In this document: positions 46,801 to 59,278 of the stretch, in pieces
Numbering within the stretch: the stretch's first letter is position 1
How the letters are laid out: each line of letters starts with the position of its first letter
Source: Agrocybe praecox
Lineage: Eukaryota; Basidiomycota; Agaricomycetes; Agaricales; Agrocybaceae
Assembly: GCA_964017145.1 (NCBI GenBank)
Contig: OZ024843.1
Coordinates: 2,223,001 to 2,287,000, forward strand
Length of the DNA: 64,000 nt
Reading direction: 5' to 3'
Position numbers and translations under genes: made by a program
The notes under the pieces: generated by a model
Databases searched by the model: none
Told to the model about the DNA's origin: nothing
Seen by the model: only the letters and a program-made list of their open reading frames with translations

Positions 46801-47979
46801 ATGGACACATCTACCGCCATATCAGCGATTAATCTAACATACTCTTACAACTCATTTTCTCCCCCTTCTCTCATTGACATAAACCTCTCTCTTCCTCGAG
46901 GATCTCGTACTATTCTTGTCGGGGCCAATGGAGGTTCAGTGGGAGACTTGTGGTCATTTATAGCTTCATCTAACACATAAATATCCAGCGGGCAAGTCTA
47001 CTTTACTGCAATTGCTTGCTGGAAAAAAGCTCGTCAGCACCCCTGGAGCAGATGTCAGAATCAAGGGCCAGGATGTATTTCGAAATTCACCAGCTGGCGT
47101 AACGTTTCTGGGCACTGAATGGTTCGTTGCTGGTACAATAGTTGGGTACCATGTCTCTATTTTTAATGCGCTTGTAGGGCCATGAATCCAGTCGTTCGTG
47201 GTGACATCTCCGTTTCTGCATTTCTGGACTCTGTTGGAGGATATAGACACAAGGAAAGGAGAGATCATCTCCTTGACATTTTGGATGTGGACTTGGATTG
47301 GCGTATGCATAAGATATCAGATGGTGAACGTCGGCGGGTGCAACTCTGCTTCGGACTCATGGCTCCTTGGGATATTTTACTCCTTGATGAGGTCTGCAGA
47401 TTCAATGATACCCGATAGATCATTTAGATTGAATTATGCAGGTTACAGTCGACTTGGACGTCTTAGTCCGTCAGGATCTACTTAATTTTCTCAAAGAAGA
47501 CAGCGAGAAACGAGGGGCAACCATATTATGCAAGTCCCAAAGTCAATTTCCCCAAAGCCTTCGAAACTCATGTCTGCAAATTTATAGACGCGACTCATAT
47601 TTTCGACGGTTTGAATGATTTCCCAACACACGTCGCCCACATGCAATTTGGCTCCTTTGTTACTTTGCCCACAGCTTGGGAACAGATCAAAAAGTCGACT
47701 ACACTCTACCATCTTGCACTTGGATGGCTAGAAGAAGATAGGAAAGTTCGGCGTGAACTCGAAAGAGCTGGGAAGAAAGTTACGAGGGGTGCTCGCCGCA
47801 ACGAAGTGAGATTGGTTTCTATTTCTGTAAAATTATCTGCGATGTGCTAAGTATGTATCCCGAGGCTGTTCCTTCCGACTCGGAAACGTTTTACAGAAAG
47901 TAAGCGTCCAGTGATGGGATGGATCTGTCTAGTATCAACTGTCTAATCACCTTCCTACAGATACGACTACAGTCATTAA
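46801..47979 (+). CDS. caf16: Caf16-like soluble ABC ATPase
   Basis: Caf16 is a single ABC ATPase domain without membrane helices, linked in yeast to the Ccr4-Not and Mediator complexes. From ATG 46801 ([17 protein letters not shown]), the Walker [17 protein letters not shown] is rebuilt over the first intron. [17 protein letters not shown] is the signature motif (SDGERRR in place of SGGQ is typical of this family), then Walker [36 protein letters not shown] is the H-loop, with Caf16-specific context. The last exons give [16 protein letters not shown]. About 290 residues. One intron, 47530-47587, has a GC donor (GCAAGT) and is needed to keep the frame. Confidence 0.92.
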
Positions 47980-48295
47980 ATGTTTTGCTCGGTCATGTCG
48001 GGGTTTTCAAACTAGTCACTAATATCAAAGAACACGCTTTTTTATGCGTCCCAACATCGACGAAACTAAAACAAAAATAGTACTACTTATAGTAAAATCA
48101 TTCAATGATCAATAAATCAATTCAACCATGATTCTATATCAAAGCATGAGAGACACTATGAAAATTCGCGATAACGCCGCGGAAAATACAAAAAAAGATC
48201 ACTGGGGAATTTTAAGTTGGAAGGGTATTCAGGCGCAAGTAAACACCATGGATGACGAAAGACCAAGAGGACGAAAAAATTTGATAAGGATTCGC
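47980..48295. other. convergent 3' spacer between Caf16 and alpha-tubulin
   Basis: AT-rich sequence without a convincing frame, with AATAAAT near 48110 that could serve one of the two polyadenylation regions. Confidence 0.5.
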
Positions 48296-50192
48296 CTAGT
48301 ATTCGCCTTCCTCCTCAGCGTCAGCAGAGTCTGTGCCGACTTCTTCGTAATCTTTCTCGAGAGCCGCAAGATCTTCGCGCGCCTCTGAAAATTCACCCTA
48401 TTGAAATTTGGTCAAACACGAATATACATGTGCTGTTTAAAACATACCTCCTCCATACCCTCACCGACATACCAGTGCACGAAGGCGCGCTTCGAGTACA
48501 TCAAATCAAATTTGTAGTCTTGGGTATTCATGTGAATATTGTGCGCGAACATACAACAGGATGAGTCTTACCGAGACGGCCCCAGGCAGCAGAGATGGCA
48601 GTAGTGCTAAGTTGTATTTTAGTAACAAGATCCGCAGACATATGCTGCGACTTACTTTGACAACATGCAGAGACTGCGAGAAGTCTTAGCAAGATCACCA
48701 TCAGGCACGCATGCCGAAGGCTCGTTGCAGACACCAAGCTATGAAAGTAACTTTCAGCCTTGCAAGACGAAGGTAGATAAGATAATGAAGTCGATCATTA
48801 CCTTGAAGCCAGTAGGACACCAGTCAACAAATTGGATCGTGCGCTTGGTCTTGATACTGGCAACGGCGGCCTGGACGTCTTTGGGGACAACGTCGCCACG
48901 ATACAGTAAACAGCAAGCCACTGGGTGAACATACTTGGCATCAGTATGCTTGTTAGCTTTCTCAAAAACGAAATGTACTGACTATATTTGCCCTCCTTGG
49001 GGTCACATTTAACCATTTGGTTTCCATTCTCGAAGCAAGAGAAAGTCATTTCAGCTACCGAGTTCTGCTCGTGGTTTGCTTTATCGGCTGACAAGAGAGG
49101 GGCATAGGTGGCAAGGGGGAAATGAATACGAGGGAACCTAAAAATGGGATTAAAAGGTGTCATGGCAGTAAGATAGAGGCAACCTTACGGCACAAGGTTA
49201 GTTTGGAATTCGTTCAAGTCGACATTGAGGGAGCCATCAAAGCGTAATGAAGCTGTGATAGAAGAAACAACTTGGGCAATAAGACGATTCAAGTTGGAGA
49301 AGCTTGGGTGTACAACACCAAGCTTCTTCTTGCAGATGTCATAGATAGCTTCATTATCGACCTTGAATACAACAGGTAAGTAATTAATGTGTGCAGCTAT
49401 AAAGATTCGCCACTTACCATGAACGAGCAGTCAGAGTGCTCAAGGGTTGTGTGAGTCGTAAGAACGGAATTGTATGGCTCGACGACGGAACTGGAGAGCT
49501 GGGGAGCAGGATATACGCAGAATTCGAGTTTCGATTTCTTTCCATAATCCGTGGACAGTTTTTCAAGAAGAAGAGCTCCGAAACCTGAACCAGTTCCTCC
49601 ACCGAACGAGTGGAAGACGAAGAAACCTTGCAAACCAGAGCAATTGTCTGCGAGTCTCCTGAGCTTGTCCATCACAGGATCAATAAGTTCCTTTCCGACA
49701 GTGTAATGACCACGAGCGTCTGCATTAATCAAGCGAGTTAGAGAATGACGAACACAAACACCAAGATAAGACCTTACAGTTGTTGGCAGCATCTTCTTTA
49801 CCCGTGACAAGAGTCTCGGGGTGGAAGAGGGACCTGTATTTACCATTCTTGACATCGTCGATAACACCGGGCTCAAGATCGATGTACAAGGAACGGGGGA
49901 CGTGTTTTCCTGAACCAGTCTCCGAGAAGAAAGTAGAAAATCCACTGTCACTTGCCGATGGTGAGCCTTCAACCAGGCGACCATCAGGCTGTAGTGGGTC
50001 AATAACATTATACATTAAACATGGATGTCGAAGACATACGCTTAAACCGTGCTCCAGCGTGTAAAGCTCCCCTGTTGATGTCTCGTGTTTAAACAACGCG
50101 ACGAAACATTGAAGTAATAGACAGGACTTACAGCAGGCATTACCAATCTGTACACCAGCTTGACCAACGTGGAGAGAGATAACTTCACGCAT
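48296..50192 (-). CDS. alpha-tubulin, copy A (intron-rich)
   Basis: Alpha-tubulin is the minus-end-facing half of the microtubule dimer and holds the non-exchangeable GTP. From ATG 50192: [20 protein letters not shown], the MREV autoregulatory start. The T4 loop GGGTGSGFG, the [13 protein letters not shown] segment and [16 protein letters not shown] are intact. The end is [11 protein letters not shown], keeping the terminal Tyr. The loop around residue 40 has no Lys. Ten introns: six are at the same sites and phases as in copy B (57525-59278) and four more lie only in the 3' part at 48739-48801, 48607-48655, 48519-48571 and 48398-48447. Differences from B include [19 protein letters not shown] where B has [19 protein letters not shown]. 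Confidence 0.96.
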
Positions 50193-50399
50193 TGTAGTAA
50201 GAAAGTCGGGGGTACGAAACTGAAAGGATGATGTGGGGATGAGACAAGAGTCAACAAGTCGTATGGTCTGAGGGCAACTTGCTTTCTGAATATTAGTCAC
50301 AATTTTTTGCGTCTCCAATTCCCTTTTATGGACTGTTTGATCACACGCTTTTGTCTCCCGAAACGGACGAAGTAATATAGAATATATTTCGCCTCAAAA

Positions 50400-53300
50400 C
50401 TAAGCCGCTACTAATGCATGTAAATTATATATCTCCCTGCGAACAGTGTAATAGACTTCAGAAACATTTCCTTCAAGCTCAATCTTGCCCTTTGCCAATT
50501 TTCTCACAGCAACAGAACCATGTGTGTCAGACGATGTGTTTGTTCCGCAAATCAGGACACCCTCTCCGATAAGCTCTGCCTGCACACCTACAGAAGCCAG
50601 TCTAGACTTAAGAACTGTAAGCTTTAGCTCTCCGATCATTGTTGAGTGCGGCAGCGGAACTCGCGATCGGGAACCAAGTCTTCGCTGATCTGAGGCCTTC
50701 ACTAGGCTGCCACGATCTGCATGATTAAACGATGACGAAAGAGGTTCCAAAGTGGGAATGGTTGAGGTTGGATGCGCGGATACCAATCCTCTGACATAGG
50801 CTATTTCATTATCTTCGAACTAGAAATGCAAAAATCAGGATCCGAATGGATTTCGAAATGTCAATGGTGTACATACCCTCGAAATTTTCAACGATGCCAA
50901 AAGCTCATCGCTGATGTTAATTGAGAAGCTGTTCGTTTGCTGACCGATTTTGACGCTTTCATGAACATCCGGGGCAAATATGTCTTTTGTCATCGAACGG
51001 ATGTTCTTACAGCTTTCGATAAGAGCTTCAGAGGCGTGTAAGGGTGCGTGGACGATTATCTTCGAAAATTTTATAAAAATGGGATAATAAAAGGTTGGGC
51101 AGGATACACACCATTTTGCGAGGATTTACTTGAGGTACGATTGACTTGACAGCACGGCCATCGTTCAACCCTTCCATGTCAATAAAAAGTAATCGACAAG
51201 CCAACTGAATCTCGATTTCGTTTGTTACGAATTTGAATGGAGGTTCCCTATTAGCTTTCTATATAGATCGTTAAATTTCTCACAACAGCAAACTATGATC
51301 TAGAAAACACACCTTGGCATCCTCTTCGGCAAGTGCTCGACGCTTGTAATCTTTAACGTCCTCGCTTTCTGCCTCTTCTTCCAGTGCCTTGCCTTTGCGA
51401 AGCCACATTCCGACATCGACGGTTTCACCATATTCGTCGACTCTACGCTTCTTATCGACGTATGGGAACATGCGAAAGCGTTGGCCTTGCCCGCTATTTT
51501 TGAAGAAAGAGGTCGACTTCGATACATTGCCCTTGAGATAAATATCAAATGATAACTGCTTTGCTATTCCTTCGTCACCATCGAGCCAGTCAGCACCGTC
51601 CAATCCTCGGTCGACTTTTTTCTTGTTCTTCCCATTCATTAACTTATTGCTTGAACCACCACCCTCATCTGTCAAGTCTCCAGATAATGCTTCTCTAACC
51701 TCATCCTCTTCATCGGCATCAGAGTCTTCGGAATCGTCCGAGTCGCTGTCATCTTCATCGGCCTCCAGCATACGTTGGTTCCGTGCCAATGACGCCTGAT
51801 GAGCTGCCTCCTTCTCTTTTGCCGCTTGTTCTTTCTGTTGATAAATCTCTAATTCCACTCCGGTCAAGGGGACTTTACGACGTAATTTTAGTTTGATTGA
51901 GCCGTCCATCATAACATTGCGTCCTATTTTCCCCTTGTCCCACCGATCTTCAGGTCGCTGAGAATCATTCCACTTTTCGAAAAGGGCCCGGGACAAAGTT
52001 CCTTCTTCGTGGCGGCCAGTAAGAAGAACAACATTATCTGGCACTGCTGCGAAATCTGAAAACAGGTGTCGAGAAGGACCATGGGATAAAGAGGCGGGTA
52101 CTGCAAGGATTAGCTTAGGGTCCTTGGAAGAATAGGTCTGAAGGAGGGCTTGGGGATTTGGAAAGAATTCTAGATGCCTAGAAATAATTATGAGTATCAG
52201 ACGGACTTAAAACACTGAATTATCACACGAACTTGAACCGTAGGGCAAACGCCCCAAGAGCATCCTCGTCATTGTCGTCGTCTCTTCTTCTTTTGTTGTT
52301 CTGATTTTGTCGGTTATTCGTACCTTCTTCACCAACATCTTCCTTACTAATGGTCCCTCCTAGCCATTCCATCATGGCCCTCACAAAAGTCAACATCTCT
52401 TGGCCCGTGCGAGACAAAAGGCAGATAGGATATCGTAATTTTGAATAATTCCAATGCTGATCCAAAAGAACCAACAACTCCAGTATACGAGTACTCGAAT
52501 CGCATGGTAACAGAAGTGATGAACGGGATGAAAGAGTGGACGTTATTGTGTCTGAAAAAATGAGTCAGCTTAGTTGAAGTTGAAGTTGGCCCAACATGGG
52601 ATAGATAGGTTACAAACCAATGAGGGCAGGTTCTCTGTCTTTCCTCCTACTGGTTACGACAGGGACCCGATCGGCGTCTGTAATGAGGAGATCTGGGCGA
52701 GCAAGTGCTTCAAAAACACCGCCTGTAGCTTGTCGCATAAGAACCGTTCCATCCAAATGACGTTCTTTCATGTGGTTAACATTCACAGCGTAGACTATAG
52801 TACCGGAGGATGGAGACCTGATCTTCCATATTGTGCCTCCCAATGTATGACCTGCATTGAACGGTGTAATCGTTAAACCCTGGCATTTTCCTGTGATTAA
52901 CGTGAGCAGAGGAACAAGAAAGCCTGACAGCCTCATGCCTTACCTTGAAGATGGGTAGGCTGAGAGTATCTCAGAGTGTTTAGAGAATCAAAAGCATCTT
53001 GAACCTCGATAACAGTGGCTATGAATTTCCCTGTCGATGATTTGGGTGCGGGTGAGGGAGAAGCACCTTCCATTTTTTCCTCATCATCTCCAGAGGTTTC
53101 TATTGAGGTTGGTTGATCAAGAACTTCTTCCTCCTCTCTAATACCTTCTACATCTTCCGTCACAGCTATTCTTCCCATTGCCTGCACAGGTAAGGAAGAG
53201 TATGCCGGCGCCTTTAGTCCCCATCTGGCATGAGCCCAAGCATACAATCCACAGTGAGCTAAATCACCATGAGAAAGCAGCACGAGGTCTATAGTAGGAG

Positions 53301-53561
53301 CAATTCTGGAAATTTTATCAGCCAACTAAAACGGTGTTACAATATGATAACCTCGCACCGTTCCAATTCGTCGGTGTACTCTGTCCAAGGAAGTGTCTGT
53401 GCATCCTCAGAGTTTGCGGGTTCGAATGGAGAAGGCTCCGGAGCCCAGTCTGGAGACCCACAGTCAATCAAAATTCTGACATCATCAATCTGGAGGAGAT
53501 AGGAAAGGGGAGTAGTCTTTGACGAACGCGCCGCGCCTGACAATGGCGTGAAGGTGATCAT
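50400..53561 (-). CDS. cft2: cleavage and polyadenylation specificity factor 100 kDa subunit (CPSF2 / Cft2)
   Basis: A core member of the mRNA 3'-end cleavage complex and partner of CPSF73. ATG 53561 starts MITFTPLSGAARSSKTTPLS; upstream codons in the same frame precede the natural family start. The metallo-beta-lactamase fold is recognised by YLLQIDDVRILIDCGSPDW and LVLLSHGDLAHCGLYAWA, where the zinc motif HxHxDH of CPSF73 has become SHGDLAH, as expected for the inactive subunit. Then come TPFNAGHTLGGTIWKI and the beta-CASP part with LLPCDSSTRILELL. The middle is acidic (DEDDSDSDDSEDSDADEEDE), and the end has MEGLNDGRAVKSIVPQVNPR and a C-terminal VYYTVRREIYNLHALVAA. About 930 residues; few introns. 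Confidence 0.94.
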
Positions 53562-53734
53562 AGCATGCTTCAAGCAATCGTGGCTGACTAAGCATTGAGA
53601 AAGACTTTGATGACTCTGATCGGGGTAGCCAAACAACGCGATCACCTTGCTTCTGACGTCAGTCCCCATGTTCAATTGCTTAAGTATGGGAAAGGAGAGG
53701 CCAATGTCAGCCATTCTCCCCTCGCTTTCAGTCT
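53562..53734. promoter_or_regulatory. 173 bp divergent promoter of CPSF2 and the alpha/beta-hydrolase
   Basis: Both start codons face outward from this short spacer, so core elements of the two genes must overlap. It contains TTCTGACGTCAGTC at about 53649-53662, with the palindrome TGACGTCA, a perfect CRE/bZIP (ATF/CREB) site. Its use is inferred from the motif. Confidence 0.5.
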
Positions 53735-56700
53735 ATGCCTGTTACTACAGCATCTGCCGCAGCTCGCATACTCCCAGGTCAGAAACCGCCGTCAGACGGC
53801 TGTCGTACAAATGATCGTTGAAGTCAGTTGAACTTTTTGTGCAGTTGTCGTAAAGACTTTTCTCCAGCATGGCAAAAAGAAGGCAAAAAGGATCAGAGCA
53901 TCTATAGACGACGAAGTTCCCCAAGACGACATTTTCTTTGATGAGTATGCCCCATTCTAAGCATAAAGGTCGCCCGGAAATAGTCACTGAACTTCCTCGT
54001 CGGCGTGCAGAGCCTTCCATATCGTCAAAGGCAAATTTTGTGTGCTTCAGCCATGTTTAACGCCTACTGAATTGATAATTTTAGCTTTTATTGAGCTGGG
54101 CACAGAAAATACAGTAGAATCTTTGCAGGCATTGTAAGGATACTATCATTCATTAGCGTCTCTTCGGTATATTTACACAAGTGATTCCAGCACAAATACC
54201 CACGTTCCTGCGCCGTATTGGGCTTTGGTCCGCCCTGTCACAGTGCCCCTTACTAGTTGCAACAACGCTGCAGATGCGCTTATAGAATGGTTTGGACCTG
54301 ATCAATTAAAATACGTCGTTGGCGGAGAGCGATGGTGGCAAGTTCGTGGTTTAAGCGGGATAGATGCTGAGTGGGTAGCCGAACAAGAAGACGTAGGTCC
54401 AACTACGAAGAAGAACCCAAGGACTGGAGCAAAGCTGAAACGAGAAGAAGCCGATATGTTAAGCCTCGAGAAATTGGACACAGTGATGGTATCGTATTCC
54501 CCTTGACTCACTCGTGCCTAGATGGTCTCTGAAACTTTTTCTGTTCAAGTATTACATTCATGGAGGTATGCATATCGAATTTATTTCGTATGCTCAATAT
54601 TAATTGCATACCAATCCAGGGGGTTACTTTTGGGGCTCGATCAGTGAAGCTACATTATATCTTTTGTTACCAACTGTTGTCCTCATTCACGTCTAGATAC
54701 CCATCGATACCAGATTCTTCATTATGGTGAGATTTTCAAATAGATTGTCATTTTTACTTATGACTTATTTGTCTCGACTACACAGCTCAAAAATTCAAAG
54801 GACGCTCGTTTACGGTGAACTACAGGTGATTAATTTGTTCTGCAACCCTTTATAACATTTGTTCGGTAACTCTTCCATAGAAAGGCACCTCAGTACCCAT
54901 GGCCTTGTGCCTTGCAAGATGTGATTGCTGGATGCAAGTTCACCTCTCGGAATAGTCTTTTATACTTGGTGACTCAACACTTTTCGTAGATCTTTATCTC
55001 ATTCGACCACCCCCAGAAGCACCACACAAAGCAATACCCCCCTCAAAGATCGTTTTTGCCGGAGATTCAGCCGGAGGTGGGCTGTGTTTGAGTGCCTTAA
55101 CCGTCCTTAGGGATCTGGGAATACCCATGCCATCCGGTGCAGTACTCATTAGCCCATGGGTTGACCTGACACATAGTTTTCCGAGCGTAATGGAAAACAC
55201 ACAAACGGTATTGAAATTTACTCTCCTGCTATGTCGTCTCTATTTTGTCTGAATTAAAGTAGGATATCATTCCTGAGCATGGGTTTCTCGCAAAACCTTC
55301 AACCTTATGGCCATTACCAACAAAACCAGAGAATGGAGGTCGTGTTGTCAATACAGTGACGAATGATCCACCAGCACCAGGAAAGACGGAACCCTTAGAA
55401 CCGAAGTTGGGGCTTCATGATCGTAGGAAATGCGATAATACACAGGTTTACGGTCCTGGAAAATTCGTTACCAGTCAAGCAGAGATGCTTGAACACGATT
55501 ATGAAACCTCATCGGGTAGCAACGCCCCCGACATCAAAGAAAAGGTGGAAAACCCTCATGTTGATCTTTATGAACCAAAACCTCCCAAAGTTCTGATGGA
55601 GAATCCCAACGCCACGCCTTTGGAACTCCGTTCGCAAATCCAGCTTTACGCAACTACAGAGTATGTTTCGAAGTTGCTATCTGCTGCCGCAGTGTATTTA
55701 TATTTTACTACTTTTGTCTAGACAACTTACACACCCCCTCGTGTCACCTGTACTCCAAAGTTCTCTGGGGAATCTTCCCCCGCTGTATATACTGGCAGGG
55801 GACGGTGAAGTGCTTCGGGATGAGATCATATATCTCGCCCATAAGGCTTCACATCCAGCTGATTATCCAGCAAGGTCTGGCGTGCTGCGATCCGGTCGAC
55901 AAAAGGAAAATTCCGAAAAATACACAGTGCCAACTAAGGTCTTTTACCTTCAAATTCTGTGTCAACGGTGTGCTGATGTAGTAGCACAGGTTCACTTGCA
56001 AGTATTCGATGGAATGTGCCATGTCTTGACGGTTTTTATGTTTACGAAAACTGTGAGTATCTGTCTTCCGTTACATGTGTATATTCTGATTATAAAAAGG
56101 CGAGATATGCGTACCGTTCAGTTGCAGAATTTGTGAACCATGTCACAAAATATGACGAAGCACATCTTGAACGCAACCCTTTCCCTGAGTTACAACGACC
56201 GGCTGATGCTGTACCTGTTGCAGGAGTTCATGTTATTGAAGAGGAAACGGTTCTAGGCAAACGTTTTGCCGGGGTCTCAGACCGAGGAGAAGAATCGTCT
56301 GCATCCGAAATCAATTTATATGCAGAAAACAGAAATGCGACAGTAGAAGATGCGCTAAAACCTGATACCCGCCCCTCAGAAAGAGGTGGCATGAACGATG
56401 TGAGTAGTAATCAATTGTACGCAAATTATGCTGGCAATTGATGTTTTTCTCAGGACATACCAGGTGCCGTCATGCTCCGTGAACGGGTTGATATTCACGG
56501 CAAAGTTCGACCAATGGAGGACTCTAACAGTATTCCTGCTCTGCAACTGAGGCCCTCAGAAATTGGTATCATCAAAGAGGCGCCTGCTAAACGTTGGGCT
56601 ACAGGCCAAGATCTGTGGGACAAGCGCTACGCTAAGCAGGCGGACCGGGTCCTTGAGCAACAAGAACGATATAAACGTAAAGCCGAACGTATGCTTAGAA

Positions 56701-57281
56701 GGGCTCTACTGGAAGGCTTTATTCACCAATCTCATGGAACGGCCAATGAGGGTGTCTATTCTCTTGAAAAAATCAATTCGCAGGCTACGCCAGAAAAACG
56801 GATCAAGAAAAAGACTTCCGTGGGCAAGATTGAGGTTTCTCGACGTTGGGGCCCCCTTGATTTGGAAGATGAAAATCCACCTGGTACCGCAATTGCCGGA
56901 CGACGTGATACGGTAAGTTTCGCTGTCTCGCACAATTGTGACTTTCATTATATTAACCTGCTTCAGCCTGAATCCATTGCTCTTTTGAAGAAGTCGCTAT
57001 ACTACACGGCGCCTGCGACACACCTTACTGTACCCAGGCTTAAGCCTATGCATGCCCTCCAAGTTGCGTTTGACCCTCATGGTGACCCCAATAAGCACCC
57101 TCCGCAATCAGTATCGGAGCAGCAAGTCAGAGTGCATTTCATTCCCGTGCATGGTCTCCGGGTGTGGGACAATTTGTTGCGGTAAGTCTGTTGGACAAGA
57201 TTAACTCGTGTGTTTGTGCTAAGTCGATGTTCCCATAGATACGTTGGACGGAAGAGCAAGGCGGAGGCTGATAGTATTTAG
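53735..57281 (+). CDS. alpha/beta-hydrolase fold-3 protein with long C-terminal extension
   Basis: A probable serine esterase or lipase of the hormone-sensitive-lipase group; the substrate is unknown. From ATG 53735 (MPVTTASAAARILPGQKPPS), several tiny exons lead to VPAPYWALVRPVTVPLTS. Motifs are YIHGGGYFWGSI (oxyanion hole), FAGDSAGGGLCLSAL (nucleophile Ser), LAGDGEVLRDEIIY (Asp) and QVFDGMCHVLTVF (His), a full triad. Between Ser and Asp lies an insert of about 140 charged residues (55330-55670). After the His come about 370 more residues, strongly charged and basic (RYKRKAERMLRRALLEGF), ending in RYVGRKSKAEADSI. The intron 54134-54190 removes a stop at 54135. The 5' exon structure is my reconstruction and is the least sure part. 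No signal peptide is visible. Confidence 0.78.
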
Positions 57282-57524
57282 TATTTATAGACATTTGTAC
57301 AGACATTACGCACAGACCAAGTGAAATTGTGACAGGAGTAGCGTGGGAAAGAAAGAAGTGTATAACGGTGCAGCGTGTTTGCCTCAGGTTCTTTGTTCTG
57401 TTCTGCCTCGCAGCATCCTTTCTTGCCCTCTGCTGTTCTGTGAGTTCTGTCCTACGTGTCATCTGTATTTCTCTTTACTGACATCCTACTCTCCAATCGC
57501 CAGCCCCCATACTCTTTTGAAAAA

Positions 57525-59278
57525 ATGCGTGAAGTCATCTCCGTGCACGTTGGTCAGGCTGGTGTCCAGATCGGAAACGCCTGCTGTAAGTTCCTTTAAC
57601 TTGATTTCAAGTGAAAAAGCCTCTGTATGATTTTTTGCCGCGCGGGGTACGCCTCGAAACGCGTCGTTCAGTGCTATTTGGCTGCAATATTTGTCAATTA
57701 TTGAAAGTGGTGCCATGCTGATCTGATTATCTTAGGGGAGTTGTATACCGTCGAGCACGGTCTTAGCGTGAGTTTAAATGGACATCTCGCATTCATCTAT
57801 CTCATTCCCTGTCTAGCCTGATGGTCGTCTGATGGAAGGATCTCCTTCCTCCAACGATGGTGGCTTCAGCACTTTCTTCTCCGAAACTTCCTCAGGCAAA
57901 CACGTGCCCCGTTCTCTGTACATCGATCTTGAGCCCAACGTCATTGATGAAGTCAGAACCGGTAAATACAAGAGCTTGTTCCACCCCGAAACTCTTGTCA
58001 CCGGGAAGGAAGATGCCGCAAGCAACTGTACGTTGCCCCGCTGTTATTTTTCATGTTTTCGTTTATATATTCTCTTTTTTACAGACGCTCGCGGTCATTA
58101 CACCATCGGAAAGGAACAAATTGATAATGTGATGGACAAGGTTCGCCGTTTAGCGGACAATTGCTCAGGTCTTCAAGGATTCTTTGTCTTCCATTCATTT
58201 GGAGGAGGAACTGGATCCGGCTTCGGGGCCCTCATTCTCGAACGCTTGTCTACTGACTATGGAAAGAAGTCGAAACTCGAGTTCAGCGTTTACCCCGCAC
58301 CTACCTTGGCCAACTCTGTCGTCGAGCCCTACAATTCAGTCCTCACGACTCATACAACCCTCGAACATTCGGACTGTTCATTTATGGTATGAGTAATGCT
58401 TAGCGATAAATTAAACTTGGGCTCATCATTACTAGGTCGATAATGAAGCTATCTACGACATCTGCAAGAAAAACCTTGGAATTACTCACCCAGGTCTCTC
58501 GAACTTGAACAGATTGATCGCCCAAGTTGTTTCCTCCATTACTGCTTCATTGCGGTTCGATGGATCACTGAACGTCGACTTGAACGAGTTCCAGACCAAC
58601 TTGGTTCCGTAAGTTCTTTCTCTTCTGCTTCATGAAATTGTTCTTGTATTCATGACATAATACAGCTTCCCCCGTATCCATTTCCCTCTCGCCACCTTTG
58701 CCCCTATCATCTCTGCTGAGAAAGCTCACCACGAACAAAACTCTGTCGCTGATATGACTTTCTCTTGCTTTGAAACTGGCAACCAGATGGTCAAATGCGA
58801 TCCAAGGGAAGGCAAATACAGTGAGTATCTGATGTGTTTGTCGTGTAAATGTCTACTGACATAATCATTAGTGGCGTGCGCTCTCCTGTACCGAGGTGAC
58901 GTTGTGCCCAAGGATGTCAATGCTGCTGTCTCCATCATCAAGACAAAACGCACCATCCAATTCGTCGATTGGTGCCCAACTGGTTTCAAGCTTGGTATCT
59001 GCAATGAACCCCCTGCCCACGTTCCTGGCGGTGACCTCGCCAAAGTTTCTCGCAGCATGTGCATGTTGTCTAACACCACTGCCATCTCTAGTGCTTGGAG
59101 TCGCCTCGACCACAAGTTCGACCTTCTTTACTCCAAACGTGCCTTTGTCCACTGGTATGTCGGTGAGGGTATGGAGGAAGGAGAATTCTCTGAGGCTCGC
59201 GAGGATCTCGCAGCCCTTGAGAAGGACTACGAAGAAGTTGGTATTGATTCTGCTGATGTTGAAGAGGCCGAGTATTAG
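57525..59278 (+). CDS. alpha-tubulin, copy B (3' introns absent)
   Basis: From ATG 57525: [20 protein letters not shown], continuing over a long first intron (about 57586-57735) into [11 protein letters not shown]. The protein is complete: GGGTGSGFG phosphate loop, [20 protein letters not shown] and the end [10 protein letters not shown] with a C-terminal Tyr. As in copy A, Lys40 is lacking ([15 protein letters not shown]). Six introns match copy A in place and phase. The last exon, 58872-59278, is unbroken where copy A has four introns. Stronger synonymous C/T bias than in copy A (many CTC, GTC, ACC codons) suggests that B is the highly expressed copy, an inference by eye. Confidence 0.96.

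Noticed and set aside
54133..54190. In-frame TAA at 54135 in the alpha/beta-hydrolase, suggesting a pseudogene
   Set aside because: A normal 57 bp GT-AG intron (GTAAGG to TTCCAG) removes it and joins LQA to TNTHVPAPYW in frame.
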